A DNA stretch of 46,469 nucleotides from assembly GCA_002862945.1 (NCBI GenBank), contig PKCJ01000005.1, forward strand, positions 1 through 46,469, in the 5' to 3' direction. The notes under the pieces are model-generated. The model made no database searches. It worked only from the letters and a program-made list of their open reading frames with translations, and was not told where the DNA came from. Shown piece after piece: positions 21,363-31,420 of this stretch. A program made the translations under genes and the position numbers. The stretch comes from Opitutia bacterium. GTDB taxonomy: Bacteria; Verrucomicrobiota; Verrucomicrobiia; Opitutales; Coraliomargaritaceae. How positions within the stretch are numbered: the stretch's first letter is position 1; the number at the start of each line of letters is the position of its first letter.

Positions 21363-21389
21363 TGAAATGCTGAGACTGTGAAATGCTGA
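21363..21389. repeat. Short direct repeat between purN and dnaJ
   Basis: The 11-mer TGAAATGCTGA occurs at 21363-21373 and again at 21379-21389, a 16-base period, directly beside the dnaJ stop codon. It explains the unlikely N-terminal extension of the purN frame. It may be a small slippage-prone spacer; no function is apparent. Confidence 0.5.
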
Positions 21390-21391
21390 AA

Positions 21392-22549
21392 TTACCGGAA
21401 GAACTTCTTGGCTTTTTCGACGAAGGACTCGCTGACGGGGTTGGCGGGGTCGCCGCAAGCCTCTGCGTAGTCTTCGAGCTTGGCAGTTTGCTCACCATTT
21501 AGCTTAATCGGTACCTCCACTTGCACGCGGATGAGCAGGTCGCCCTTGCGACCCCCACGCAGAGCGGAGATGCCTTGCTCCTTAAGGCGGAAAGTGGTGC
21601 CTGTCTGAGTGCCTGCAGGAATCTTGAGCGAGCCTTTGCCAAATAGGGTGGGCACGCTGATTGAACCGCCTAGCGCTGCGAGAGTGAATTTGATAGGAAC
21701 TTCGCAGAAGAGATCGTTATCATGACGTTCGAAGAGCTCGTGCTCTTTGATCTGAATCATTATGTAAAGATCACCTGACTGACCGCCCATTTGGCCGGCT
21801 TCGCCTTTGCCTGCAGAGCGGAGTTTAGAACCAGTGGAGACGCCAGCTGGGATGCGGACCTTGACGGAGCTACTGTCCATTACGCGACCTTCACCGCGAC
21901 AATCGCTACACGGTTTTTCAATCCTTTGTCCCGTGCCTTGGCAGTCGGGGCAAACTTGGCGATAGCTGATAAATCCACGGTTGGAGGTCACTTGACCAGA
22001 GCCTCGACAAGTGGCGCAGGTTACCTTTTTCGAGCCAGGCTCTGCGCCGGAGCCGGTGCATTTTTTACAAGTAACGGGTCGGCGATATTTAATCTCCTTT
22101 TCAGTGCCTTTGGCCGCTTCTTCGAGAGAGATTTCTAGATCGTAGCGTAAGTCGGAACCGTGGGCTGCACCGCCTGCGGATTGACCGCCCGCTCCACCGA
22201 AGAATTCTTCGAAGATACCGCCCCCTCCGCTACCCCCGCCCCCGAAGGCTTCGCGGAAGATATCGAAGGGATCTTGGCCACCCATGCCCCCACCCATACC
22301 ACCGCTGGGGTTGCCCATGCCGCCTTGCTTGAATGCGGCGTGTCCGTAGCGGTCGTAGGCAGCGCGCTTGTCGCTGTCCTTAAGTACGTCGTAAGCCTCG
22401 GAAATTTCCTTAAACTTGGCCTCGGCGGCTTCGTCGCCCGGGTTTTTGTCCGGGTGATATTTGACCGCTTGTTTGCGGTAAGCCTTCTTAAGGTCAGAAT
22501 CGGAGACGTCACGAGAGACACCCAGAAGTTCGTAATAGCCAGTCGCCAT
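21392..22549 (-). CDS. dnaJ: Chaperone protein DnaJ
   Basis: DnaJ is the Hsp40 co-chaperone that delivers substrates to DnaK and stimulates its ATPase. The 385-residue protein has a J-domain ([20 protein letters not shown], with the HPD in KYHPDKNPG), a Gly/Phe-rich region ([13 protein letters not shown]), four zinc-finger CxxCxGxG repeats ([32 protein letters not shown]) and a C-terminal substrate domain. All parts are of usual size. The start lies 6 bases after the grpE stop, so grpE and dnaJ are co-transcribed; dnaK is not nearby. Confidence 0.98.
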   Translation of the reverse strand: MATGYYELLGVSRDVSDSDLKKAYRKQAVKYHPDKNPGDEAAEAKFKEISEAYDVLKDSDKRAAYDRYGHAAFKQGGMGNPSGGMGGGMGGQDPFDIFREAFGGGGSGGGGIFEEFFGGAGGQSAGGAAHGSDLRYDLEISLEEAAKGTEKEIKYRRPVTCKKCTGSGAEPGSKKVTCATCRGSGQVTSNRGFISYRQVCPDCQGTGQRIEKPCSDCRGEGRVMDSSSVKVRIPAGVSTGSKLRSAGKGEAGQMGGQSGDLYIMIQIKEHELFERHDNDLFCEVPIKFTLAALGGSISVPTLFGKGSLKIPAGTQTGTTFRLKEQGISALRGGRKGDLLIRVQVEVPIKLNGEQTAKLEDYAEACGDPANPVSESFVEKAKKFFR

Positions 22550-22555
22550 GTCGGT

Positions 22556-23134
22556 TTAGTTTTTCTCCTTTGTAGGGCCACTTGAAACGATGACATTAGC
22601 CGCACGGATGAGGCGATCGTTGAGACGATAGCCAGCGCGCACGGTTTGTAGGACGTGATCCTCTTTGATTTCGTCGGAAGTCTGTTGGCCAATACACTCG
22701 TGTAGATTGGGATCAAAGGCTTCGCCATCGGGAACTAACTCTTCGAGACCTTGCTCGGAAAGCGATTTCTTCAGCTGCTCGTCGACCATCTTAAAACCGA
22801 CCGTTACGTCCTTCGCCTCAGGATGATTCTCGGCTGCTTGTAGTCCAAGCTTCATATTGTCGAGTACTGGGAGGAGCGATTCGACGACATTTGCTCCCGC
22901 GCTGCGGATAATGTCCTGCTTCTCGCGGGCAATGCGCTTGCGATAATTTTCCATGTCGGCGACTGAGCGTAAGTATCGGCTCTTCATGTCGGCCGCTTCG
23001 GCTTGAGCTTTTTCAAGATCGGTCAGCACGGGTTCGTTAGCTTCGGCGCTAGCTTCTTGGGCTTCGGTCTCCTCAGCTGCTTCGACGATGGGCTCATTGT
23101 TTTCCTCAGAGATGTCTTCGTTTTGTTTTGTCAT
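22556..23134 (-). CDS. grpE: Nucleotide exchange factor GrpE
   Basis: GrpE releases ADP from DnaK. The 192-residue protein has an acidic N-terminal extension rich in Glu and Ala, a long coiled-coil helix ([20 protein letters not shown], then [20 protein letters not shown]) and the C-terminal beta-wing domain ending [24 protein letters not shown], the GrpE signature. It is the first gene of the minus-strand chaperone group; the upstream region shared with the ferredoxin gene contains a promoter-like TATACT and a partial palindrome but no CIRCE element. Confidence 0.96.
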   Translation of the reverse strand: MTKQNEDISEENNEPIVEAAEETEAQEASAEANEPVLTDLEKAQAEAADMKSRYLRSVADMENYRKRIAREKQDIIRSAGANVVESLLPVLDNMKLGLQAAENHPEAKDVTVGFKMVDEQLKKSLSEQGLEELVPDGEAFDPNLHECIGQQTSDEIKEDHVLQTVRAGYRLNDRLIRAANVIVSSGPTKEKN

Positions 23135-23160
23135 GATTGATTGAAATTCAGGTCTTTGTG

Positions 23161-23185
23161 ACTAGCAATGCGCATGCTTAGTATA
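23161..23185 (-). promoter_or_regulatory. grpE promoter with imperfect palindrome
   Basis: On the minus strand TATACT (complement of 23180-23185) matches a -10 box, about 46 bases ahead of the grpE ATG. Directly downstream, ACTA-GCA-ATGCGCAT-GCT-TAGT (23161-23182) is a partial palindrome centred on ATGCGCAT with matched ACTA/TAGT ends. It covers the expected transcription start, so it could be a regulator site. It does not match CIRCE (TTAGCACTC-N9-GAGTGCTAA). Confidence 0.4.
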
Positions 23186-23308
23186 AAAGTCAGCGCGGCA
23201 CTGTAAGGATAAATTATAAAAATTCAAGGGCGCAGTCGTGGAATTGGAACCTTCGTTTTATTGCCGCTTCCTCTTGACTCGATCAGTAAAAGGAGGATTT
23301 TTTGAAAT

Positions 23309-23551
23309 ATGGCAGAACTAGACGAAAAATGGCCTCAAAATGTAAAAGGTAAGTTTTACGTCGATGAACAATGCATCGACTGTGATCTATGCCGTGAAAC
23401 AGCTCCTGAAAACTTTACTCGTTACGAAGACGGAGGTTACTCCTTCGTCTATAAACAACCGACATCGCAAGAAGAGACTGATCTTTGCATGGAGGCTCTT
23501 GAGGGTTGCCCCGTCGAGGCGATTGGTGAAGACGGCGAGCATCAGGCATAG
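23309..23551 (+). CDS. Ferredoxin with one iron-sulfur cluster
   Basis: This small acidic electron carrier (80 residues) has the ligand pattern CIDCDLC (Cys 22, 25, 28) and the distant CPVEAI (Cys 67), as in single [4Fe-4S] or [3Fe-4S]/[4Fe-4S] ferredoxins of the Thermotoga/Bacillus type; an extra Cys 60 could form a disulfide. The N-terminus (MAELDEKWPQNVKGKFYVDEQ) is typical of the stand-alone ferredoxins. It has the only clear Shine-Dalgarno site in the window, AGGAGG at 23291-23296, 12 bases before the ATG. A terminator follows at 23584-23606. The redox partner is unknown. Confidence 0.92.
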   Translation: MAELDEKWPQNVKGKFYVDEQCIDCDLCRETAPENFTRYEDGGYSFVYKQPTSQEETDLCMEALEGCPVEAIGEDGEHQA

Positions 23552-23583
23552 ATTAGGCTCATTTTAAATGTGTATTTTCTAAG

Positions 23584-23606
23584 CCCGCCGGATTGGCGGG
23601 TTTATC
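23584..23606 (+). terminator. Terminator between the ferredoxin gene and trmB
   Basis: CCCGCC (23584-23589) pairs with GGCGGG (23595-23600) around GGATT, followed by TTTATC. It would end the ferredoxin transcript. Its T-run is only about 8 bases from the trmB start codon (23613), so trmB must start very close to, or inside, the hairpin if it has its own promoter. Confidence 0.7.
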
Positions 23607-23612
23607 ATTAAA

Positions 23613-24212
23613 ATGACTGAAATCTCTGAAGCCCACGCTCGCGAACTAGCTAAACAAGCCGCCCGTAAAGCAGAGCTCGTCAAAACGTGCAGTGCCGACC
23701 TGGCGGGCGTTGAACGCATAATCTTTGAAGCGGGTTGCGGACACGGGCACTGGCTGACTGATTACGCTGAGGCCAATCCAAGTTCGATTTGTGCGGGAAT
23801 TGACTTGATTTCATGGCGTGTCCGCAAGGGCAATGAGAAGAAGGCCAAGCGCGGCTTGCAAAATCTACACTTCTACAAGGCTGAGCTTAGCGAATTCCTA
23901 GATGCGCTACCTGAAGCTATACGCTTTGACCGCACTATCCTGCTTTTCCCCGATCCTTGGCCTAAGGCTAAACACCACCGTCGACGTATGGTGCAACTGG
24001 GTTTTTTAGACGAAGTGGCTCGTCGCACAGATCGGGGAGGGGAGTTTTGCTTCCGCTCGGACGATCGCCCGTATTTTGATTGGACAGTAGAGCACTTAAA
24101 CGAACACCCTGAATGGGAAATCAATGAATCAGCTCGGTGGCCGTATGAGAGTGAAACCTACTTTCAGAGCCTAATGCAAGAGTATCACTCCGTCGTGGCC
24201 AGGCGTAAGTGA
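23613..24212 (+). CDS. trmB: tRNA (guanine-N7-)-methyltransferase
   Basis: TrmB makes m7G46 in the variable loop of many tRNAs with S-adenosylmethionine. The 199-residue product has the SAM motif [15 protein letters not shown], the family element [17 protein letters not shown] (catalytic/substrate loop) and the C-terminal [14 protein letters not shown] segment with the conserved T-x-(Y/F) tail. The start ATG at 23613 follows an AT-rich leader with no Shine-Dalgarno site. The TGA at 24210-24212 is followed by a small minus-strand gene. Confidence 0.95.
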   Translation: MTEISEAHARELAKQAARKAELVKTCSADLAGVERIIFEAGCGHGHWLTDYAEANPSSICAGIDLISWRVRKGNEKKAKRGLQNLHFYKAELSEFLDALPEAIRFDRTILLFPDPWPKAKHHRRRMVQLGFLDEVARRTDRGGEFCFRSDDRPYFDWTVEHLNEHPEWEINESARWPYESETYFQSLMQEYHSVVARRK

Positions 24213-24236
24213 TTGAGGGATGCGGCACTGCATTGG

Positions 24237-24470
24237 CTACACTACATCCAGCCAAACAAGCAGTGCAAACTGGGTGACCATGGCGACTCCCAACAGCGCA
24301 TAGACGAAGATTATAAAATAATCATTGGCCAAACGGCGCTCAGAAAGCTTAGCTCGAGATGGGGTGATTGGCTGATTAGTTTCTCGAACGCCACCCTGTA
24401 CGACGGGAGAGCTACCCTTGCGGTCGCGCAAATGAGAGATGCGATCAGTGAGATTTGTGAGCTCAGCCAT
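24237..24470 (-). CDS. Small hypothetical membrane protein
   Basis: The 77-residue product has a charged N-terminal half (MAELTNLTDRISHLRDRKGS, then basic SRAKLSERRL) and a single C-terminal membrane segment, YFIIFVYALLGVAMVTQFAL and on to the end. This tail-anchored layout and a balanced codon usage favour it over the opposite-strand frame (24213-24530), which starts with TTG and has no recognisable domain. The upstream base sequence holds an inverted repeat at 24481-24504 with a promoter-like TTGCCA. No family is recognised; its neighbour is the ATP synthase operon but on the opposite strand. Confidence 0.5.
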   Translation of the reverse strand: MAELTNLTDRISHLRDRKGSSPVVQGGVRETNQPITPSRAKLSERRLANDYFIIFVYALLGVAMVTQFALLVWLDVV

Positions 24471-24480
24471 AATTTTAAAA

Positions 24481-24504
24481 TTGCCAATATTCGTGACTTG
24501 GCAA
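24481..24504. promoter_or_regulatory. Inverted repeat upstream of the 24470 gene
   Basis: TTGCCAA (24481-24487) and TTGGCAA (24498-24504) form a perfect 7-bp inverted repeat around a 10-base loop. Read on the minus strand, TTGCCA serves as a possible -35 box and the run TTTTAAAAT lies just before the ATG at 24470. The remainder of the gap from trmB to atpB (24531-24659) is AT-rich and holds a possible atp promoter; no other gene was seen. Confidence 0.35.
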
Positions 24505-24616
24505 GGTTAGAAGAATTACTCAAATTATAAACCTTATAAGCTTATCTAATCTTGGGCTTTGAAGACCAACTAGGTGTTGACGCGCAGAGAATGGGTCGCC
24601 ATCTAGGTGCCTCTTC

Positions 24617-24645
24617 TTGTTATAGCCGAGAATTTTACATTTTAA
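24617..24645 (+). promoter_or_regulatory. Possible atp operon promoter
   Basis: TTGTTA (24617-24622) and TTTTAA (24640-24645) are 17 bases apart and precede the atpB GTG by only 14 bases. Transcription would start around 24652, giving a very short or absent leader. The match to consensus is moderate, so the call is tentative. Confidence 0.3.
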
Positions 24646-24659
24646 AACTTAAGTTCTTA

Positions 24660-25505
24660 GTGAACAAATTACTACTCACAGTCTTAGCTTTTTTAAGCAG
24701 TGCATCGTTGCTCAGCGCAGCGGATGGTGTGAGTCCGTCCCCCTACAAGTTGACTGAGATATTTGGTCTACCAGTAACCAATTCGATACTGACGACGTGG
24801 GCAATTTCGATTCTTCTAATATTGGTGATCCGGTTCTCGGTAGGAACGCCGAAATTAGTTCCAGGAAAGGGGCAAGCTGTTATTGAAAATTTAGTAGGCG
24901 GCTTGCGCGACCTGCTACTTCCCATTGTTGGGAAGAAGGCCTTCTCGATGGCATTTCCATTACTGCTTGGACTTTTCCTCTTTATTGTAATTCATAATTG
25001 GAGTGGATTGGTTCCTGGAGTCGGTGTTTTTGGGCATATCTATGAGGGCGAACCCGATAAACTCATTTATTGGATGCGCCCTGCGAGTGCCGATTTAAAC
25101 GCTACTTTCGGTATGGCTCTCGTTGCCATGATCGCTTGGCTATTTATCAGCCTCAAAGTCGCTGGCCCTAAGTTCTTTGTCTGGGAGCTCTTCGGTAACA
25201 AGGCAGATAAGAAAGAAACTCCCAAGGTAATATATCTGCTTTTGGCCCCGATTTTTTTAATGGTCGGTGTAATTGAAATTGTATCAATTGCATTCCGCCC
25301 CGTTTCCTTATCTTTTCGCTTGTTTGGTAATGTGTTCGGGGGAGAGAATCTTTTGACTAGCATGACGGGCATGGCACCCTATTTAGTGCCGATCCCATTT
25401 TATCTCTACGAGGTCCTTGTCGGCGTTGTACAAGCTCTGATTTTTACTCTCCTTGTTGCCATTTACATCGGCTTGATGACTAATCACGATGAAGAGGCAC
25501 ATTAA
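24660..25505 (+). CDS. atpB: ATP synthase F0 subunit a
   Basis: Subunit a forms the stator proton channel beside the c-ring. The frame extends upstream to 24552, but the GTG at 24660 gives a cleaner start, [20 protein letters not shown], a signal-peptide-like segment followed by a short periplasmic lead. The product (281 residues) has about five to six further membrane helices and the essential arginine in [13 protein letters not shown], and the final helix ends in [18 protein letters not shown]. It heads atpBEFHAGDC. Upstream there is no Shine-Dalgarno site. Confidence 0.93.
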   Translation: MNKLLLTVLAFLSSASLLSAADGVSPSPYKLTEIFGLPVTNSILTTWAISILLILVIRFSVGTPKLVPGKGQAVIENLVGGLRDLLLPIVGKKAFSMAFPLLLGLFLFIVIHNWSGLVPGVGVFGHIYEGEPDKLIYWMRPASADLNATFGMALVAMIAWLFISLKVAGPKFFVWELFGNKADKKETPKVIYLLLAPIFLMVGVIEIVSIAFRPVSLSFRLFGNVFGGENLLTSMTGMAPYLVPIPFYLYEVLVGVVQALIFTLLVAIYIGLMTNHDEEAH

Positions 25506-25593
25506 AATTTCAATCAACTTTCCGTGTTCGGGACCATGAAGCAAAACCGTGGGCGACGCAGAAATAAACTAAACAATCAATATCATAAATAAT

Positions 25594-25803
<210 letters not shown>

Positions 25804-25821
25804 ACTAAAAAATTAAGTCAT

Positions 25822-25847
25822 TGCCGGCGGCCTTAGGGGCGCCGGCA
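25822..25847 (+). other. GC-rich hairpin between atpE and atpF
   Basis: TGCCGGCG (25822-25829) and CGCCGGCA (25840-25847) pair perfectly (8 bp) around a 10-base loop that can pair further (CC with GG). It is in the 75-base gap after the atpE stop codon. A hairpin here could protect the 3' end of atpE mRNA or cause partial termination, which would favour the high c-subunit stoichiometry; CTTTCT follows, a weak T-run. Comparable elements occur downstream of atpE in other bacteria; the role here is inferred. Confidence 0.6.
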
Positions 25848-25878
25848 CTTTCTAAATCTCATTCAATCCTTTTTCTTC

Positions 25879-26523
25879 ATGAAGGCCATTTTCATAACAT
25901 TGTTACTAGCTATTATATTACCACTCGGTCTCGTAGCCGCTGGAGATGCACATGTTGATCCACACGCTACAATTGATGAATACGGCGAGGCTGTTGCTGA
26001 TAAAAAGACCAAGTTTACTATGATAACCGAAAAGTTCGGTGTGGACCTCCCAACACTGATCGCGCAGATGGTTAATTTCTGCATAGTCGCTTTTGTTATC
26101 TACAAATTTGCCGTCAAACCGATTGCTGCGACCCTGGACGAACGCCAACAAAAAATCGCCGATGGGCTTCAGTATGCTGAAGAAATGAAAGTGCAACTCG
26201 CTGCTGCTGAGCGTGAGCGTGCTGAAAAGATTAAGGAAGCCGCTGTAGCTGCACAAGATATCTTAGCAGAATCTCGCGAGCAATCTAAGGAGATGATTGA
26301 ACAAAAAACACAAGAAGCTGCGGCCCAAGCTGAAGCAATCATCCGCAAGGCGAGTGAAGCGACTGAGTTGGAGCGCCAGAAAATGCTTTCCGATGTTCGT
26401 CAAGAAGTCGCGCGCCTCGTGGTCGCAACCTCTGCAACTGTATTGTCTCGTGACCTTTCGGATTTAGAGAAGCAAAAATTCTCTAATTCCGCTACCAAAG
26501 AGTTGTCTAGCGCTGGCAACTGA
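25879..26523 (+). CDS. atpF: ATP synthase F0 subunit b
   Basis: Subunit b is the peripheral stalk that holds F1 against rotation. The 214-residue product is longer than the usual 155-170. It begins with a signal-peptide-like segment ([20 protein letters not shown]), then a His/Asp-containing stretch ([16 protein letters not shown]), then the canonical membrane helix ([20 protein letters not shown]) and the coiled-coil domain ([20 protein letters not shown], then [20 protein letters not shown]). The N-terminal extension is seen in a number of Verrucomicrobiota and related phyla. Gap to atpH 17 bases. Confidence 0.9.
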   Translation: MKAIFITLLLAIILPLGLVAAGDAHVDPHATIDEYGEAVADKKTKFTMITEKFGVDLPTLIAQMVNFCIVAFVIYKFAVKPIAATLDERQQKIADGLQYAEEMKVQLAAAERERAEKIKEAAVAAQDILAESREQSKEMIEQKTQEAAAQAEAIIRKASEATELERQKMLSDVRQEVARLVVATSATVLSRDLSDLEKQKFSNSATKELSSAGN

Positions 26524-26540
26524 GCGGCATTTTTATTCGG

Positions 26541-26936
26541 ATGAAACGCGACCAAAAGATCATTAAATTAGCCAAAAAGCTCGTTGAGCTCTCGAAGGAA
26601 AACGGAGTCGTGACTGAATCTAAAGTTGTTGAAGTCCTCTCTGGTCTCCAGCAGGTGCAACACCGCCATCACCTCACGGTACTCAAGACTTTCCTCAACT
26701 ATCTTCGACGTGAGGTCGCTCTACAGACCGCTGTCGTTTCTACGCCAGCCGGGCTAAGTGACGATGCTCTAGGAGCGATCGAAGCGCAATTTTCAAGGCT
26801 CTACAACCGCCCAGTCAATGCGGTCACTCAACAAGACACTTCCTTAATCGCTGGCGTGCGTGTGCGCGTTGGCGACGATGTGTATGATGCGTCCGTAGCC
26901 GGCCGTCTTCAGCGGCTTGCTGAAAGTGTTAATTAA
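26541..26936 (+). CDS. atpH: ATP synthase F1 subunit delta, short form
   Basis: Delta caps the alpha3beta3 hexamer and binds the b stalk. The product has only 131 residues against about 175-180 in most bacteria. The C-terminal half is typical (LSDDALGAIEAQFSRLYNRP, and VRVGDDVYDASVAGRLQRLA), but the N-terminal helical domain that sits on alpha is reduced to about 75 residues (KRDQKIIKLAKKLVELSKEN, then VTESKVVEVLSGLQQVQHRH). Its place between atpF and atpA decides the call. No missed upstream start is apparent, since atpF ends 17 bases before. Confidence 0.8.
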   Translation: MKRDQKIIKLAKKLVELSKENGVVTESKVVEVLSGLQQVQHRHHLTVLKTFLNYLRREVALQTAVVSTPAGLSDDALGAIEAQFSRLYNRPVNAVTQQDTSLIAGVRVRVGDDVYDASVAGRLQRLAESVN

Positions 26937-26974
26937 CTCCCTAACCTCTATACTTCACTCACCATAAGTTTCCC

Positions 26975-28519
26975 ATGAGCTCTATAGTCGAACAAATTGA
27001 AAACGAAATCGCTAGCTTCCAGGCTGGCGCTGTCAAATCCAACACAGGCCGAATTGTGGCCATCGCAGATGGCGTCGCCAAGCTTGAAGGCTTGTCTGGT
27101 GCAATGTACAACGAAATGATCGACTTCGGTCAGGGCGTCTTTGGAATCGCCTTGAATCTTGAAGAAGATGAAGTCGGTTGTGTCATCTTGGGGGACTACT
27201 CCAAGTTGAAGGAGGGTGATCAAGCCTCCACAACTGGTCGCCTACTTTCCGTGCCAGTCGGTATGGGGCTTCTTGGCCGCGTGGTTGACGCGATTGGTAA
27301 TCCAATTGACGGTAAGGGTCCAATCAAGTCCAACGAAACTTACCCGGTCGACCAAGTCGCACCTGGTATTATTCCACGTAAATCAGTCGATCAGCCTATG
27401 CAGACGGGTATCATGTCGATCGACTCGATGATTCCAATTGGTCGCGGTCAACGCGAGCTCATCATTGGTGACCGCTCGACGGGTAAGACCACCATCGCGA
27501 TCGACACGATCATCAATCAGGCCAAGATCAACAACCAGCATCGGAACGAAGACGGTACTTTTCCAGATAATTTTCGTCCAGTTTACTCAATCTACGTTGC
27601 TGTAGGTCAAAAGAATTCGAACATTGCTCGCACTATTGCTGTCCTTGAAAGAGCCGGCGCTATGGAATACACCATTATCGTTGCTGCTTCTGCTGGAGAC
27701 AATCCTGCCAATCAATACATCGCACCATTCTCTGGCGCATCGATGGGTGAGTTCTTCATGAACAATGGAATGGACGCGCTCATTGTCTACGATGACCTTT
27801 CCAAGCAAGCGGTCGCCTATCGTCAAATTTCCTTGGTGCTGAAGCGCCCATCCGGGCGTGAGGCGTATCCTGGTGACGTTTTTTACCTCCACTCGCGGCT
27901 CCTCGAGCGTTCAGCTCGTGTGAATGAGGATAATGGTAACGGTTCGCTCACAGCGCTTCCGATCATTGAAACTCAAGCAGGTGACGTTTCGGCTTACATT
28001 CCTACCAACGTGATTTCGATTACAGACGGGCAGGTCTTCCTTGAAACTGATTTGTTTAATCAGGGCATCCGCCCAGCGGTATCGGTCGGTCTTTCCGTTT
28101 CTCGTGTTGGCTCTGCGGCCCAGATCAAGGCAATCAAGAAGGTAGCTGGTAAGGTGAAGCTTCAACTCGCACAGTTTCGCGAGCTTGCAGCATTCGCTCA
28201 GTTCGGTTCCGACCTCGACGCGAAGACTAAGGCTCAACTTGAACGTGGGGCACGTGTAGTTGAGCTTTTCAAGCAAACTGCCTTCAACCCAATCCCTGTC
28301 GAAGTGCAGTCCTCCCTGATCTATGCTGTGCAAAACGGTTTCTTCGATGCGATTGAAGTCGCTAAAATTGTTGAGGCGACCTCTAACCTGCGTGAGTTCC
28401 TCGAAACTCGGGGCTCTAAGGTCATGGATGCAATCCGTAGCGACAAAGCAATTAGCGACGAATCCGAAGCAGCGCTAAAGTCATCACTCGAAGAGTGGAA
28501 GACGGGGTTCTCCGCTTAA
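26975..28519 (+). CDS. atpA: ATP synthase F1 subunit alpha
   Basis: Alpha is the non-catalytic nucleotide-binding subunit of F1. The 514-residue protein shows the Walker A element [15 protein letters not shown] (usually GDRQTGKT), the Walker B stretch [20 protein letters not shown], and the family signature [20 protein letters not shown]. The arginine finger lies in [19 protein letters not shown] (SRVGSAAQ). Length and layout are normal. The ATG at 26975 follows CTCACCATAAGTTTCCC without a Shine-Dalgarno site. Confidence 0.98.
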   Translation: MSSIVEQIENEIASFQAGAVKSNTGRIVAIADGVAKLEGLSGAMYNEMIDFGQGVFGIALNLEEDEVGCVILGDYSKLKEGDQASTTGRLLSVPVGMGLLGRVVDAIGNPIDGKGPIKSNETYPVDQVAPGIIPRKSVDQPMQTGIMSIDSMIPIGRGQRELIIGDRSTGKTTIAIDTIINQAKINNQHRNEDGTFPDNFRPVYSIYVAVGQKNSNIARTIAVLERAGAMEYTIIVAASAGDNPANQYIAPFSGASMGEFFMNNGMDALIVYDDLSKQAVAYRQISLVLKRPSGREAYPGDVFYLHSRLLERSARVNEDNGNGSLTALPIIETQAGDVSAYIPTNVISITDGQVFLETDLFNQGIRPAVSVGLSVSRVGSAAQIKAIKKVAGKVKLQLAQFRELAAFAQFGSDLDAKTKAQLERGARVVELFKQTAFNPIPVEVQSSLIYAVQNGFFDAIEVAKIVEATSNLREFLETRGSKVMDAIRSDKAISDESEAALKSSLEEWKTGFSA

Positions 28520-28560
28520 TCGCTACCATTTGTCCTTTGAACTCTTACACTCTGAAATAA

Positions 28561-30907
<2,347 letters not shown>

Positions 30908-30929
30908 GCGGTAGTCAGCTTCCGGAAAT

Positions 30930-30951
30930 AAGAAATAGGAAGGCATTTCTT
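30930..30951 (+). other. Hairpin between atpD and atpC
   Basis: AAGAAAT (30930-30936) and ATTTCTT (30945-30951) form a 7-bp inverted repeat in the 64-base atpD-atpC gap, with the small palindrome TTCCGGAA just before it. No T-run of terminator type follows; it may set relative levels of atpC. Confidence 0.35.
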
Positions 30952-30971
30952 AAATCCTAATTTTAATCACA

Positions 30972-31382
30972 ATGATCACTCTAGAAATCATCACGCCCGA
31001 CGCAAAAGTCCTCAGTACTGAGGCCATTCAAGTCGTCTTACCGACTGAGTCGGGGGAAGCCGGTATTTTAACTGGGCACATTCCTATTGTGACGAAGATC
31101 GTGGCTGGGGAGCTGAAGGTCATCAAGGAGAGTGGCTCAGAGTTCATAGCCGTCGACCAAGGCTTCGCCAAGGTCTTGGGTAATACGATCTCGGTATTAA
31201 CCGAAGCCGCCATAGACGTCGCCGAAATCGACTTGGGCGCAGTCGAACTGGCACAAGCCAAAGCGCAAGAAGCCCTTAATATCGCTGAGGAAGAAGGTGT
31301 CGATTACGAACAGCTTGAAGCCCTCGAAAAGAGTGTTCAATTTCTCATCGCCCAGAAACTGGCCAAGGGTCGTAGAAGGTAG
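30972..31382 (+). CDS. atpC: ATP synthase F1 subunit epsilon
   Basis: Epsilon couples F1 to the c-ring and can inhibit ATP hydrolysis. The 136-residue product shows the N-terminal beta sandwich (MITLEIITPDAKVLSTEAIQ, GEAGILTGHIPIVTKIVAGE, KVLGNTISVLTEAAIDVAEI) and the C-terminal helical part (ALNIAEEEGVDYEQLEALEK). Typical length. Last gene of the operon; a small inverted repeat follows at 31402. Confidence 0.95.
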   Translation: MITLEIITPDAKVLSTEAIQVVLPTESGEAGILTGHIPIVTKIVAGELKVIKESGSEFIAVDQGFAKVLGNTISVLTEAAIDVAEIDLGAVELAQAKAQEALNIAEEEGVDYEQLEALEKSVQFLIAQKLAKGRRR

Positions 31383-31401
31383 CAGCTTCTCGGGACGAGC
31401 G

Positions 31402-31417
31402 GCACAACCTGTTGTGC
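31402..31417. terminator. Small inverted repeat between atpC and the helicase gene
   Basis: GCACAA (31402-31407) and TTGTGC (31412-31417) form a 6-bp stem around CCTG in the 38-base gap between two convergent genes. There is no T-run on either side, so it is at best a weak bidirectional terminator. Confidence 0.35.
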
Positions 31418-31420
31418 GAA

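Noticed and set aside
24213-24530. A 105-codon plus-strand frame directly after trmB.
   Set aside because: It begins with TTG, has an odd composition without recognisable domains, and lies opposite a better minus-strand frame that has a membrane helix.
24552-24659. N-terminal extension of atpB from a TTG at 24552.
   Set aside because: The extra 36 residues are not typical of subunit a; the GTG at 24660 gives a signal-like start.
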